Shown: positions 15,536 to 22,379 of the stretch, in pieces
Layout of the letters: each line of letters opens with the position of its first letter
Position numbering within the stretch: position 1 is the stretch's first letter
DNA from: an uncultured Collinsella sp.
GTDB lineage: Bacteria; Actinomycetota; Coriobacteriia; Coriobacteriales; Coriobacteriaceae
Direction of reading: 5' to 3'
Assembly: GCA_905211615.1 (NCBI GenBank)
Contig: CAJMBB010000013.1
Location: 1 to 22,714 of the forward strand
DNA: 22,714 nt
Translations under genes and position numbers: made by a program
Notes under the pieces: model-generated
What the model was told of the DNA's origin: nothing
The model's input: only the letters and a program-made list of their open reading frames with translations
The model's database searches: none

Positions 15536-16780
15536 CTAGATTTCCTCACGCCAGAACGGCATGGTCATGCAACGCGGGCCGCCGCGACCGCGAGAAAGCT
15601 CCTCGGAGGGAGCGACGAGCAGCTCGACGCCAGCCTTGTAAAGAGCATCGTTGGTTACAACGTTGCGCTCATACACGCAGACCTTGCCCGGTGCGACCGC
15701 AAGAGTGTTGGAACCATCGTTCCACTGCTCACGGGAAGCCTCGATCGGATCGCCACCACCGCACTCAATCATGGTGATATGGTCCATACCCGTCGCAAGC
15801 TCGAGGATATGCTGCAGGGTGCCCTCGAGTTCCTCGATATGCACCTCCCCCTCCGAATCGCCCTTGGTCAGGCGGTAGGCACGAAGCGTCTGGTAGATGC
15901 CGGGATAGACCGTGAACTTATCGCGATCGACCTGCGTGCAGACGGTGTCGAGGTGCATGTAGGCATAGCCGTGCGGAATCTTGATGGCATAGATGTTCTC
16001 GATCTCGGCCTCATCGGAACCCCAGAACATATTCTTGGCGAGCTCATCGATGGCTGCAGTCTGGGTGCGCTCGGAAATACCGATGGCGAGCGTCTTGGCG
16101 TTGATGTTGAGGATATCGCCGCCCTCGATATGCCACTCGCTGTTGTGGTCATACCAAATGGGGCTACCAGCGTAATCAGGATGGTTACGCAGCACCGTTT
16201 CGTAGAAGATTACCTCGCGATTGCGCTGATTCCAGTACATGCGGTTCATGGTAGCGCCCTTGCCCACGACAGCCAGAGGGTCACGGGAGAAATACGAGGC
16301 CGGCATGGGGAACAGCACCATATCGTCGCCCTTCAGCTCGTCGCCGTCCAGGCTGGCAAGAGAGCCGCCGACATGCGGGATCTCGAGGTCGCGCACATAC
16401 AGTCCGCCCATAGCTGTGAGGACAAATTCCTTGTTGTCCTTGATGGAATCGAGCTTCTCGACAACCGCCTGGCGAAGAGCGGCGTTCTTGATACCCGACT
16501 CGTTCATGAACTTTCCCATGAACTCCGCACGCGCGCCCTCGACCTTATCAAACGTCTCGGCAACCAGGTCTTCCATATAGACGACCTCGGCGCCAGCGCC
16601 GCGAAGAAGGTCGGTAAACTGATCGTGCTCTTTCTGGGCATAGTCCAGATAGAACGCGTCGTGAATCCAAACGCGGTCGAAATCCTCCGCCTTCATGTTT
16701 ACAAGATCCATACCGGGGCGATGGACGCACACCTTCTTAAGGGCGCCAATCTCGCTATGAACGTTCAGTCCTTTGTTCAT
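15536..16780 (-). CDS. arcA: Arginine deiminase
   Basis: This 414-residue enzyme hydrolyses L-arginine to citrulline and ammonia in the cytoplasm, the first ADI step. Catalytic residues of the guanidino-group-modifying fold are present: D167 in FSRDP, E219 in HIEGGD, H276 and D278 in MHLDT, and the nucleophile C404 in RGRGGPRCMTMP. Substrate-carboxylate arginines appear in NQRNREV and ISERT (R238), and the gate Arg R399 precedes GGPRC. One oddity is A161 in FPMPASYFSRDP, where most ADIs have Asn (PMPN). GAAGGAT lies about 7 bases before the ATG. It is the second gene of the operon, 41 bases after the antiporter. A diverged paralogue lies at 18536-19786. Confidence 0.96.
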   Translation of the reverse strand: MNKGLNVHSEIGALKKVCVHRPGMDLVNMKAEDFDRVWIHDAFYLDYAQKEHDQFTDLLRGAGAEVVYMEDLVAETFDKVEGARAEFMGKFMNESGIKNAALRQAVVEKLDSIKDNKEFVLTAMGGLYVRDLEIPHVGGSLASLDGDELKGDDMVLFPMPASYFSRDPLAVVGKGATMNRMYWNQRNREVIFYETVLRNHPDYAGSPIWYDHNSEWHIEGGDILNINAKTLAIGISERTQTAAIDELAKNMFWGSDEAEIENIYAIKIPHGYAYMHLDTVCTQVDRDKFTVYPGIYQTLRAYRLTKGDSEGEVHIEELEGTLQHILELATGMDHITMIECGGGDPIEASREQWNDGSNTLAVAPGKVCVYERNVVTNDALYKAGVELLVAPSEELSRGRGGPRCMTMPFWREEI

Positions 16781-16821
16781 CTCTATCCTTCTTTCTTACA
16801 ACTGTATGTAAGGTTTTGCTT

Positions 16822-18258
16822 TTACGGCAAGGGGATAAGGCCCGAAACCGCAGTGAATGCCATGCAGATAACGCTCACGACCAGGAAGAATTTCCAAGCA
16901 ACCTTCCACCACTGGCCAAGCGGAATCTTGCAGACGCCAAGACCGGCAACGAGCATCGCGCTTGTTGGCGAAATGAGAGACATGGCCGCGCTGCCCATGG
17001 AAAGACCCGTAACTGCAGCCTCGGGGTTTAAGCCCATCAGCTCAACAAGCGGGCCAAAAATTGGAATCGTAAGAGCAGCGATACCCGAAGAGCTCGGAAC
17101 GAGGATCGACAGAAGGTTATCCACGACATAGAGGATGCTCGTAAAGATAACGGCTGGAACTCCAGTGAGAGCCGTGGCGAGCGTATTGAGAATCGTATCG
17201 ATGATGAGGCCGTCATTGGCGATTACGAGGATTCCGCGGGCAAGTCCAACAACGATGGCAGAGAACGCGAAATCTGCAATTCCCTTAACGAACTCGCCAG
17301 CGATCTCCTTCTCATTCATCCCGGAAACAACACCAGAAAGAAGGGCCATGGCCAAGAAAATCGCAGAGATTTCGTTCATGTACCAGCCCTGGGCTACCAG
17401 GCCCCAAATGATAGCGCCAAGTCCAAGCACGAAAATAACCATGACGGCTTTTTGCTTAGCGGTGAACTCGCTATCGAGGAGGTTCTCATCCGCGCCAAAC
17501 TCTTTGCGTTTCTCGATATCATCGTGGAAAGCGGGGGACGCTTCGGGGTTTTTCTTAACCTTGAGGGCATACATTACAACCCATGCGACGGCAACCGCCG
17601 TGAGCACGGCAAGGGCAATAGTACGCAACCAAAGCTGGGGGTTGCCCTGGATACCGAGGATGCCCTGGGAAATCAGGACGTTGAACGGATTGACGGTAGA
17701 TGCGATGTATCCGATACGGGCACCCACAAACACCGTCATGAACGCTGTAATTGAGTCGAAGCCCATGGCCATCATGATCGGCATAAGAATCGCAAAGAAC
17801 GGAAGCGTCTCCTCTGCCATACCAAAGGTGCTGCCGCCCAAGGCAAAAAGCACCATTAGGATCGGAATGATGAGGACGTCCTTGCTCTTGAACTTCTTCA
17901 CCACTCGGGCGACGCCGCTCGTGATGGCTCCGGTCGCCGTGATGACCTGGAAGGAACCTCCCACGATCATAATGAATGCAACGACCTCGACCGCTTGCTG
18001 GATGCCGATCGCAGGGGCCTCAAGTACTTCGAAGATGCCTTGGCGAAGATCGACCTCGTTGCCGTCCTCGTCCGTATAGACCTTATCGACAGGCTCATAG
18101 GTGCCCGAGACCGTTACCTCGCGACCGTTAACCTCCTGGCGCTCAAACGAACCCGAAGGCACGACCCAGGTCAGAACGGCAAATACGGCCATCAAGACGA
18201 GAATGATGGTGTACACGTGCGGGACTCGAGGAGTGCGCTTCTTTTCTGTCTCTGCCAT
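16822..18258 (-). CDS. arcD: Arginine/ornithine antiporter, YfcC (DcuC-like) family
   Basis: A 478-residue inner-membrane protein with about 12 predicted helices, of the YfcC/C4-dicarboxylate-carrier-like family that includes many ADI-operon ArcD antiporters. Family features include VPHVYTIILVLM at the N-terminus with TWVVPSGSFER after helix 1, GGSTFGMAEETLPFFAILMP in the middle, and paired segments NPFNVLISQG and LVPSSSGIAALTIPIF that probably form the substrate site. Exchange of external arginine for internal ornithine fits its place at the head of arcABC, but specificity is inferred from context. AAGGAGGAG lies directly upstream of the ATG. Its promoter region is shared with the divergent deiminase paralogue and holds palindromic sites at 18377-18480. 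Confidence 0.88.
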   Translation of the reverse strand: MAETEKKRTPRVPHVYTIILVLMAVFAVLTWVVPSGSFERQEVNGREVTVSGTYEPVDKVYTDEDGNEVDLRQGIFEVLEAPAIGIQQAVEVVAFIMIVGGSFQVITATGAITSGVARVVKKFKSKDVLIIPILMVLFALGGSTFGMAEETLPFFAILMPIMMAMGFDSITAFMTVFVGARIGYIASTVNPFNVLISQGILGIQGNPQLWLRTIALAVLTAVAVAWVVMYALKVKKNPEASPAFHDDIEKRKEFGADENLLDSEFTAKQKAVMVIFVLGLGAIIWGLVAQGWYMNEISAIFLAMALLSGVVSGMNEKEIAGEFVKGIADFAFSAIVVGLARGILVIANDGLIIDTILNTLATALTGVPAVIFTSILYVVDNLLSILVPSSSGIAALTIPIFGPLVELMGLNPEAAVTGLSMGSAAMSLISPTSAMLVAGLGVCKIPLGQWWKVAWKFFLVVSVICMAFTAVSGLIPLP

Positions 18259-18376
18259 CTCTCCTCCTTAATTCAGGGGTTTTTCGTTGCCGGCAAAGCC
18301 ATTGTGTCATCGCGCAAAACACCCTTCCGTCTCTTCGCCCGCCAACGAAGCGCATCAACCCGTAAACGGATTTCAG

Positions 18377-18395
18377 ATTGATGTAATTTGTCAAT
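18377..18395. promoter_or_regulatory. Candidate operator 1, imperfect palindrome
   Basis: ATTGATGTAATTTGTCAAT is a 19-nt imperfect inverted repeat (TTGA with TCAA ends) of the same length as the perfect site at 18407-18425, with its centre 30 bases away, about three helical turns. It lies about 120 bases upstream of the arcD start. Confidence 0.55.
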
Positions 18396-18406
18396 TTGCT
18401 ATCTAA

Positions 18407-18425
18407 ATTGATGTTTAACATCAAT
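18407..18425. promoter_or_regulatory. Candidate operator 2, perfect 19-nt palindrome
   Basis: ATTGATGTTTAACATCAAT is perfect (9-bp arms, one central base) and extends by one more A-T pair to 18406-18426. It lies in the divergent arcD/deiminase-paralogue region in AT-rich DNA unlike the coding neighbours. The XRE-family protein encoded at 19788-20438 is the obvious candidate to bind it. Confidence 0.7.
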
Positions 18426-18460
18426 TACTAAGCCGGTTCGTGCCATTCACCTGTGACAGA

Positions 18461-18480
18461 TATGATGTAAATTTAATCAA
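18461..18480. promoter_or_regulatory. Candidate operator 3 overlapping a possible -10
   Basis: ATGATGTAAATTTAATCAA (18462-18480) is a weaker 19-nt relative of the two upstream palindromes, its centre 55 bases from the perfect site. It overlaps TATGAT (18461-18466), a fair -10 element for the plus-strand deiminase paralogue, with only a poor -35 (TTCGTG, 18437-18442). Occupation would be expected to block that promoter. Confidence 0.35.
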
Positions 18481-18535
18481 ACTCGTAATGTGCCACTATG
18501 GAAGCAATAAATACTCACCGCCAAAGCGAGGTCAC

Positions 18536-19786
18536 ATGTCCGCATTGCATGTTCAAAATGAAATAGGAAAGCTAAAAAAGGTGCTTCTGCACTGTCCCGG
18601 CCCCGAAACGCGCAACTACCCCGACGGGCAGTTCAATCGGGTCTTTACGTTGCGTCCGTCTAGCAGCTCATTCGATCTTGATAAAGCCCTTAGGGAGCAT
18701 CATGCTTACTCGGCGATGCTCGAGCACGAAGGGGTAGAGATTCTCTATCTTGAAAACCTTCTTACCGAAGCCCTTGATGCGACAGAGCAAGCGCGTCGCT
18801 CTTTTATCGATAGCTACATTTCAGAATGCGGCGCGCGGGGCATTGAGCTCGAGTCTGCCATTCGCGAGTATCTCGAGCGCATCGAAGGCTCCCGCGCCCT
18901 TGCTCAAGCAGCAGTCAACGGCATCCGCTACTCCCAGGTCTTCAACACAGATAAAGAGGTGTTCAGCCTCACGAAACTGACGGCAGACGCATACTCACCT
19001 GACGATCTTCTCGTAAGCCCCCTTAACACCATGTGGTTCACACGCGATCCGGCGAGCGTCATCGGCGAAGGCGTTACGCTCAACCACATGTACTGGCCAG
19101 AGCGCAACCGTGAGGTTATCGCCTACAAAACGATTTTTACCTATCACCCAGATTTCCGCGAGACCCCTCAGTTCTTCAAGCATGAATCGACTTACCACAT
19201 TGAAGGCGGCGACCTGCACAACCTCAACAGCGAAAACATAGCCGTTGGAATCTCGCAACGAACCGAGCCGGCGGCGATAGACACTTTAGCAAATAACTTG
19301 CTGTGGGATGAGAACTCGACTATTGAGTCCGTATGGGCCATTCAGGTCCCCTACGATGACCTCTGCATTCATCTCGACACATATTTCACTCGCGTTGACT
19401 ACGAGACATTCCTCGTTGCTCGGGAGCTTCTCGACCAAGCGCGAGTCTACCGCATTACGCGGGGCAGATCGGAAGGGACAACCCGTGCGTGTCATGTCGC
19501 AGGCGGACTGAAAGAAGCGTTGCGATTAGCCCTAGGTTCAAGTTCGTTGCAGTTTATCCTTTGCGGTGGCTCAAATCCCGGAGCAGCAGAGGTCGAAAGG
19601 ACCAACAATGCCACAAGCACCCTTTGTTTGGAGCCAGGCAAGGTCTGCGTATACGAAGAAAACGCCGAAACCAACAAAGCGCTGGAGCAGGCCGGTATTG
19701 ACCTTATTCCCATCTCTATCTTTGAGCTGACAAACGGCTTTGGCGGCCCCAACTGCCTCTGCCTCCCCCTCGTCCGCACTTCATAA
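18536..19786 (+). CDS. Diverged arginine deiminase paralogue
   Basis: A 416-residue arginine deiminase-family protein, related to ArcA across its length but clearly diverged. The catalytic set is kept: D171 in FTRDP, E223 in HIEGGD, H279 and D281 in IHLDTY, and C407 in GGPNC. Arginines in WPERNREV and SQRTE are also kept. Three ADI features are altered: the R-G-G before the nucleophile is F402-G-G, the conserved EQWNDGSNT is VERTNNATST, and the N-terminal DDxxYL segment is RPSSSSFDL. Activity is therefore likely, but substrate or gating may differ. I chose the ATG at 18536 (GAGG about 6 bases upstream), which matches the ArcA N-terminus, over one 32 codons earlier. It is transcribed away from arcD and ends 1 base before an XRE regulator. 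Confidence 0.85.
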   Translation: MSALHVQNEIGKLKKVLLHCPGPETRNYPDGQFNRVFTLRPSSSSFDLDKALREHHAYSAMLEHEGVEILYLENLLTEALDATEQARRSFIDSYISECGARGIELESAIREYLERIEGSRALAQAAVNGIRYSQVFNTDKEVFSLTKLTADAYSPDDLLVSPLNTMWFTRDPASVIGEGVTLNHMYWPERNREVIAYKTIFTYHPDFRETPQFFKHESTYHIEGGDLHNLNSENIAVGISQRTEPAAIDTLANNLLWDENSTIESVWAIQVPYDDLCIHLDTYFTRVDYETFLVARELLDQARVYRITRGRSEGTTRACHVAGGLKEALRLALGSSSLQFILCGGSNPGAAEVERTNNATSTLCLEPGKVCVYEENAETNKALEQAGIDLIPISIFELTNGFGGPNCLCLPLVRTS

Positions 19787-19787
19787 C

Positions 19788-20438
19788 ATGGGAACGGGTC
19801 AAAACATAAAGGCGCTTCGCAAGCGCGACCAGCTGACACAGGAGGAATTCGCGGCACTCATCGGCGTCTCCAAAGAAACGGTATGCCGCTGGGAAAAGGA
19901 CCGCTATACAATCCGCCGCTCAACGTTGCTCAAGATAGTATCGAAATTTAACCTGCAGCTCGACGACCTCACATCTGAAACCGCAGGGCTTGCCGCAAAG
20001 CTCGACCACGAGGGGCGGAAGGGGGAATCCAAAGAAGTTACTACTGATTCCCTTTGCGATGTATTTAAAATCTTGAAGAATGGAGGCAGAACGGGACTTA
20101 AACAAACCGGAATAACCGCGCTTCCCTCATCCGTATTCAAGAAACATCGCGGGTGCTTCTTTGTTCAAATGGACACGTCCGCCATGTCCAAATGCTACCC
20201 GATTGGATCCCTTCTCCTCGTGGATCCAAACCTGAAACCCTGGAACGGATGCTCCGTCCTCGCTTTGGCCGATAATTCAAGAATCGTCATACGTCGTTAT
20301 AGCACCGGTACGAACACCGTGATGCTCTCATCCTACTCATATCGCACAGCGGAACCGGATATCGTGCTGGACAAACGCCGAATTAGGATTCTGGGAATCA
20401 TCGTCTGGTTTCAGGCATCCCATGATCTGAGCATCTAA
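19788..20438 (+). CDS. XRE-family regulator with S24/LexA-like C-terminal domain
   Basis: A 216-residue regulator. Residues 5-62 form an XRE-type helix-turn-helix (IKALRKRDQLTQEEFAALIG, then VSKETVCRWEKDR as recognition region). After a linker, residues 120-208 resemble the S24 peptidase/LexA-like beta fold (FFVQMDTSAMSKCYPIGSLLLVDP, then RIRILGIIVWF). The usual Ser-Met is spread as S131-A-M, and the segment that normally carries the catalytic Lys reads SRIVIRRYS with Arg, so self-cleavage is unlikely and a sensing or dimerising role is plausible. The ATG lies 1 base after the deiminase-paralogue stop without its own ribosome site, implying translational coupling. The palindromes at 18377-18480 are likely binding sites. 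It ends facing the second arcC. Confidence 0.85.
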   Translation: MGTGQNIKALRKRDQLTQEEFAALIGVSKETVCRWEKDRYTIRRSTLLKIVSKFNLQLDDLTSETAGLAAKLDHEGRKGESKEVTTDSLCDVFKILKNGGRTGLKQTGITALPSSVFKKHRGCFFVQMDTSAMSKCYPIGSLLLVDPNLKPWNGCSVLALADNSRIVIRRYSTGTNTVMLSSYSYRTAEPDIVLDKRRIRILGIIVWFQASHDLSI

Positions 20439-20478
20439 CCAAATTTGCTCTTGTTTACCCCCTGCACACATCTCAAAC

Positions 20479-21527
20479 AGCAAAAGCCCCGCAGTCGGAG
20501 CGGACTGCAGGGCTCATGAAGAGAGGCTAGTTTGTGGGCGCCTTGCCTGGCGCCCACGAGAGAGGCAACAGAGTAGAGACTACTCGTGGATGCGGGTACC
20601 GGAGAGGCCGGCCATGGTCTCGGCAGCCTTGTCCAGAGCGCCGATGATGCAGGTGCGGCCCTTGCGGGAACGGGCGAACTTGATGGCAGCGCGAACCTTG
20701 GGCTCCATGGAACCCTTGCCGAACTGGCCCTCGTCGGCCAGGCGCTCGGCCTCGTCGGCGGTGAGGTCCTCGAGCTCCTCCTGGTTGGGCTTGCCGAAGT
20801 TGATGGCGACATGCTCAACGGCGGTCAGCAGGAACAGAACGTCGGCGTCGCAGTCCTCGGCCAGCAGCTCGCCGCCCAGGTCCTTGTCGATGACGGCGGG
20901 AACGCCCTTGTAGCAGCCCTTGTTCTCGTAGTCGCGGACGACGGGGATGCCGCCGCCACCGCAGGCGATGACGATGAACTCGTTGTCGAGCAGGTTGAGG
21001 ATGGAGTCAGCCTCGACGATCTTCTTGGGATCGGGGGAGGCGACGACGCGACGCCAGCCGCGGCCGGAGTCCTCGACGAAGACCTTGGAGGGGTCCTCGG
21101 CCATGAACTCCTTGGCCTGCTCCTCGGTATAGAAGGGGCCGATCGGCTTGGTCGGGTTCTTGAACGCGGGATCGTCCGGGTCGCACTCGATCTGGGTGAC
21201 GACGGTGGCGGCGTGCCAACGCTTATAGCGCTTGTGCATCTCGCGGCCGATGCCCTGCTGCAGGTGGTAGCCGATGTAGCCCTGGGACATGGCGCCGCAC
21301 TCGGGCAGCGGCATCTCGGGGGTGCCGATGGCGTCGTGGGCAGCGGCGAAGGCGTTCTGGATCATGCCGACCTGCGGGCCGTTGCCGTGGGTGATGATGA
21401 TCTCGTTGCCCTGCTCGATGAGGCCGAGGAGAGCGTGGGCGGTGTTGCTCACGGCCTCGATCTGCTCGACGGGGTTGTTGCCGAGGGCGTTGCCGCCAAG
21501 GGCGACGACAATACGATCGGGCTTGCC
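20479..21527. repeat. Copy 2 of the 1,049-bp arcC duplication
   Basis: This matches 13356-14404 without gaps; it covers the second carbamate kinase gene except its first few codons, plus the 3' hairpins. Of the 13 differences, most are G in copy 1 and A in copy 2 on the plus strand. Flanking DNA on both sides is unrelated to that of copy 1. Confidence 0.92.
20482..20514 (-). terminator. Terminator of the second arcC
   Basis: The same hairpin as behind copy 1, with one change that turns a pair into G-U on the minus strand (AGCCCTGCAGTC with GACTGCGGGGCT), followed by TTTT. A second stem, GTGGGCGCC/GGCGCCCAC (20534-20542 and 20549-20557), precedes it. It also lies 43 bases beyond the convergent XRE regulator and may hinder its read-through. 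Confidence 0.85.
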
Positions 21528-21542
21528 AAGAGGCTTAGACAT
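20580..21542 (-). CDS. arcC: Second carbamate kinase, stand-alone
   Basis: A 320-residue carbamate kinase identical to the product of 13457-14419 except at residue 5 (Leu instead of Tyr). It has the same GGNALG, GNGPQVGM and CGGGGIPVV motifs and must catalyse the same carbamoyl phosphate plus ADP reaction. Unlike copy 1 it is not behind arcB. It has its own ribosome site (AAAGGA about 8 bases before the ATG at 21542), a leader hairpin (21578-21615) and an AT-rich upstream region. It faces the XRE regulator tail to tail. Independent expression, for example to use carbamoyl phosphate from another source, would explain its retention; a simple dosage effect is equally possible. Identity to copy 1 points to recent duplication or gene conversion. 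Confidence 0.96.
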   Translation of the reverse strand: MSKPLGKPDRIVVALGGNALGNNPVEQIEAVSNTAHALLGLIEQGNEIIITHGNGPQVGMIQNAFAAAHDAIGTPEMPLPECGAMSQGYIGYHLQQGIGREMHKRYKRWHAATVVTQIECDPDDPAFKNPTKPIGPFYTEEQAKEFMAEDPSKVFVEDSGRGWRRVVASPDPKKIVEADSILNLLDNEFIVIACGGGGIPVVRDYENKGCYKGVPAVIDKDLGGELLAEDCDADVLFLLTAVEHVAINFGKPNQEELEDLTADEAERLADEGQFGKGSMEPKVRAAIKFARSRKGRTCIIGALDKAAETMAGLSGTRIHE

Positions 21543-21577
21543 TGCTGGAATCCTTTCTGTAAAAGGCCTACAACCCA

Positions 21578-21615
21578 TTAATAACCCGCGTCCGTGCGAT
21601 ACGCGAGTTTATTAA
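21578..21615 (-). promoter_or_regulatory. Leader hairpin upstream of the second arcC
   Basis: On the minus strand TTAATAA-A-CTCGCGT (21615-21601) pairs with ACGCGGGTTATTAA (21591-21578) around a 9-nt loop. This gives 14 pairs, including one G-U, with a single bulged A. It ends 36 bases upstream of the ATG and is absent from copy 1. It could be an operator or a 5' stabilising stem. Confidence 0.5.
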
Positions 21616-21628
21616 GGTTTATATTCTC

Positions 21629-21657
21629 TTTATCGCTCATTTTATTCATTTTGAAAA
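21629..21657 (-). promoter_or_regulatory. Possible promoter for the second arcC
   Basis: On the minus strand TTTTCA (21657-21652) and GATAAA (21634-21629) are spaced 17 bases apart in AT-rich DNA; each matches the sigma-70 consensus at 4 of 6 positions. A better -10, TATAAA (21623-21618), lies just downstream without a good -35. Transcription from either would include the leader hairpin at least in part. Confidence 0.3.
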
Positions 21658-22080
21658 TAGCGGAACGGTGAACGGTCGTTTTTATCCGCTCAGCGTACAG
21701 AACCCCAGCTCAGACATATCTACGCCATTTACGTGCAACTTTATTTAAATGCAGCGAGGATTATGACGGATTATGCAAACTACATCTCTGCTAAACACAA
21801 AACGGACAGCGCAATATCTTACTCGCGCTATACGAGATTCTATGCACTTATAAGTCGAGTATGCACCCCTGCAAAAACAAGGGGCTTTTCATCCAGCATA
21901 AGGAATAAAGAAGGGCTTCGAAAAGGCGGCAACAGCCAAGTCCCCCATCCATCCCCAAAGTGGCGCGAGGTTTCGCGGCAAAGCCGCGAAACAGCGAAGG
22001 GGACGGAATACCCGGCCAACTACGTCCTTCATCCGCCCACACAATCCGAGAACGTAGTCGTAGCAGGATCTGAGGGCTGA
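21658..22080. other. Non-coding interval with several hairpins
   Basis: I see no supportable gene here. A hairpin CCCCT/AGGGG (21866-21870 and 21880-21884) followed by CTTTTC looks like a plus-strand terminator. GTTTCGCGGC/GCCGCGAAAC (21970-21979 and 21983-21992) is a perfect 10-bp stem with a 3-nt loop. The two lie about 85 bases apart, which suggests a structured RNA or the remains of a repeat element. Frames through the region show no domain and mixed composition. Confidence 0.5.
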
Positions 22081-22379
22081 CCTTCGCGGACACTCCGCAC
22101 TGATATTTTCTGTATTGAAGACGTCGATGATGCACCCGTATACCATTGACGTCGACACCATCAGATGCGGACCGCGCGGTGACCCCACATTCCGCTGGCG
22201 CCCACAGGGCTGCCCTCGTTTCCTGACATGTCCCGCGCGGGCCGCGGCGAGCCGAGACCGCCGCATGACCTAATAGGAGCATGGAGCGATACCGCGGACC
22301 CGAACAACCGCATTCTATCGCGCCCCGTCAGTGTGCCGTCTGCCCGGTCCAGGCGAGCACGGAAAGAACGGAGCGAGAC
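22081..22379 (+). other. Probable 5' non-coding end of the IS110 element
   Basis: About 300 bases of GC-rich DNA before the transposase start, with short perfect palindromes ACCGCGCGGT (22171-22180) and CCCGCGCGGG (22232-22241) and an AGGGC-T-GCCCT hairpin. The exact left end of the element cannot be fixed, because IS110 elements usually lack clear terminal inverted repeats. In the IS110 group this position encodes the bridge (seek) RNA, so a non-coding RNA gene may lie here; I cannot fold it reliably. Confidence 0.4.

Noticed and set aside
18407..18425. Fnr/Anr/ArcR-type box controlling the ADI operon
   Set aside because: The half-sites TTGAT and ATCAA are right, but the spacer is 7 bases rather than the 4 of Fnr-type sites, and no Crp/Fnr gene is in the window. 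I keep it as a palindrome of unknown binder.
21733..22080. Plus-strand open frame of 115 codons
   Set aside because: It has no ribosome site or recognisable domain, and its second half crosses both hairpins of this interval.
21848..22282. Minus-strand open frame of 144 codons
   Set aside because: It spans the perfect stem at 21970-21992 and the presumed IS110 left end, has no ribosome site, and its composition changes abruptly along its length.
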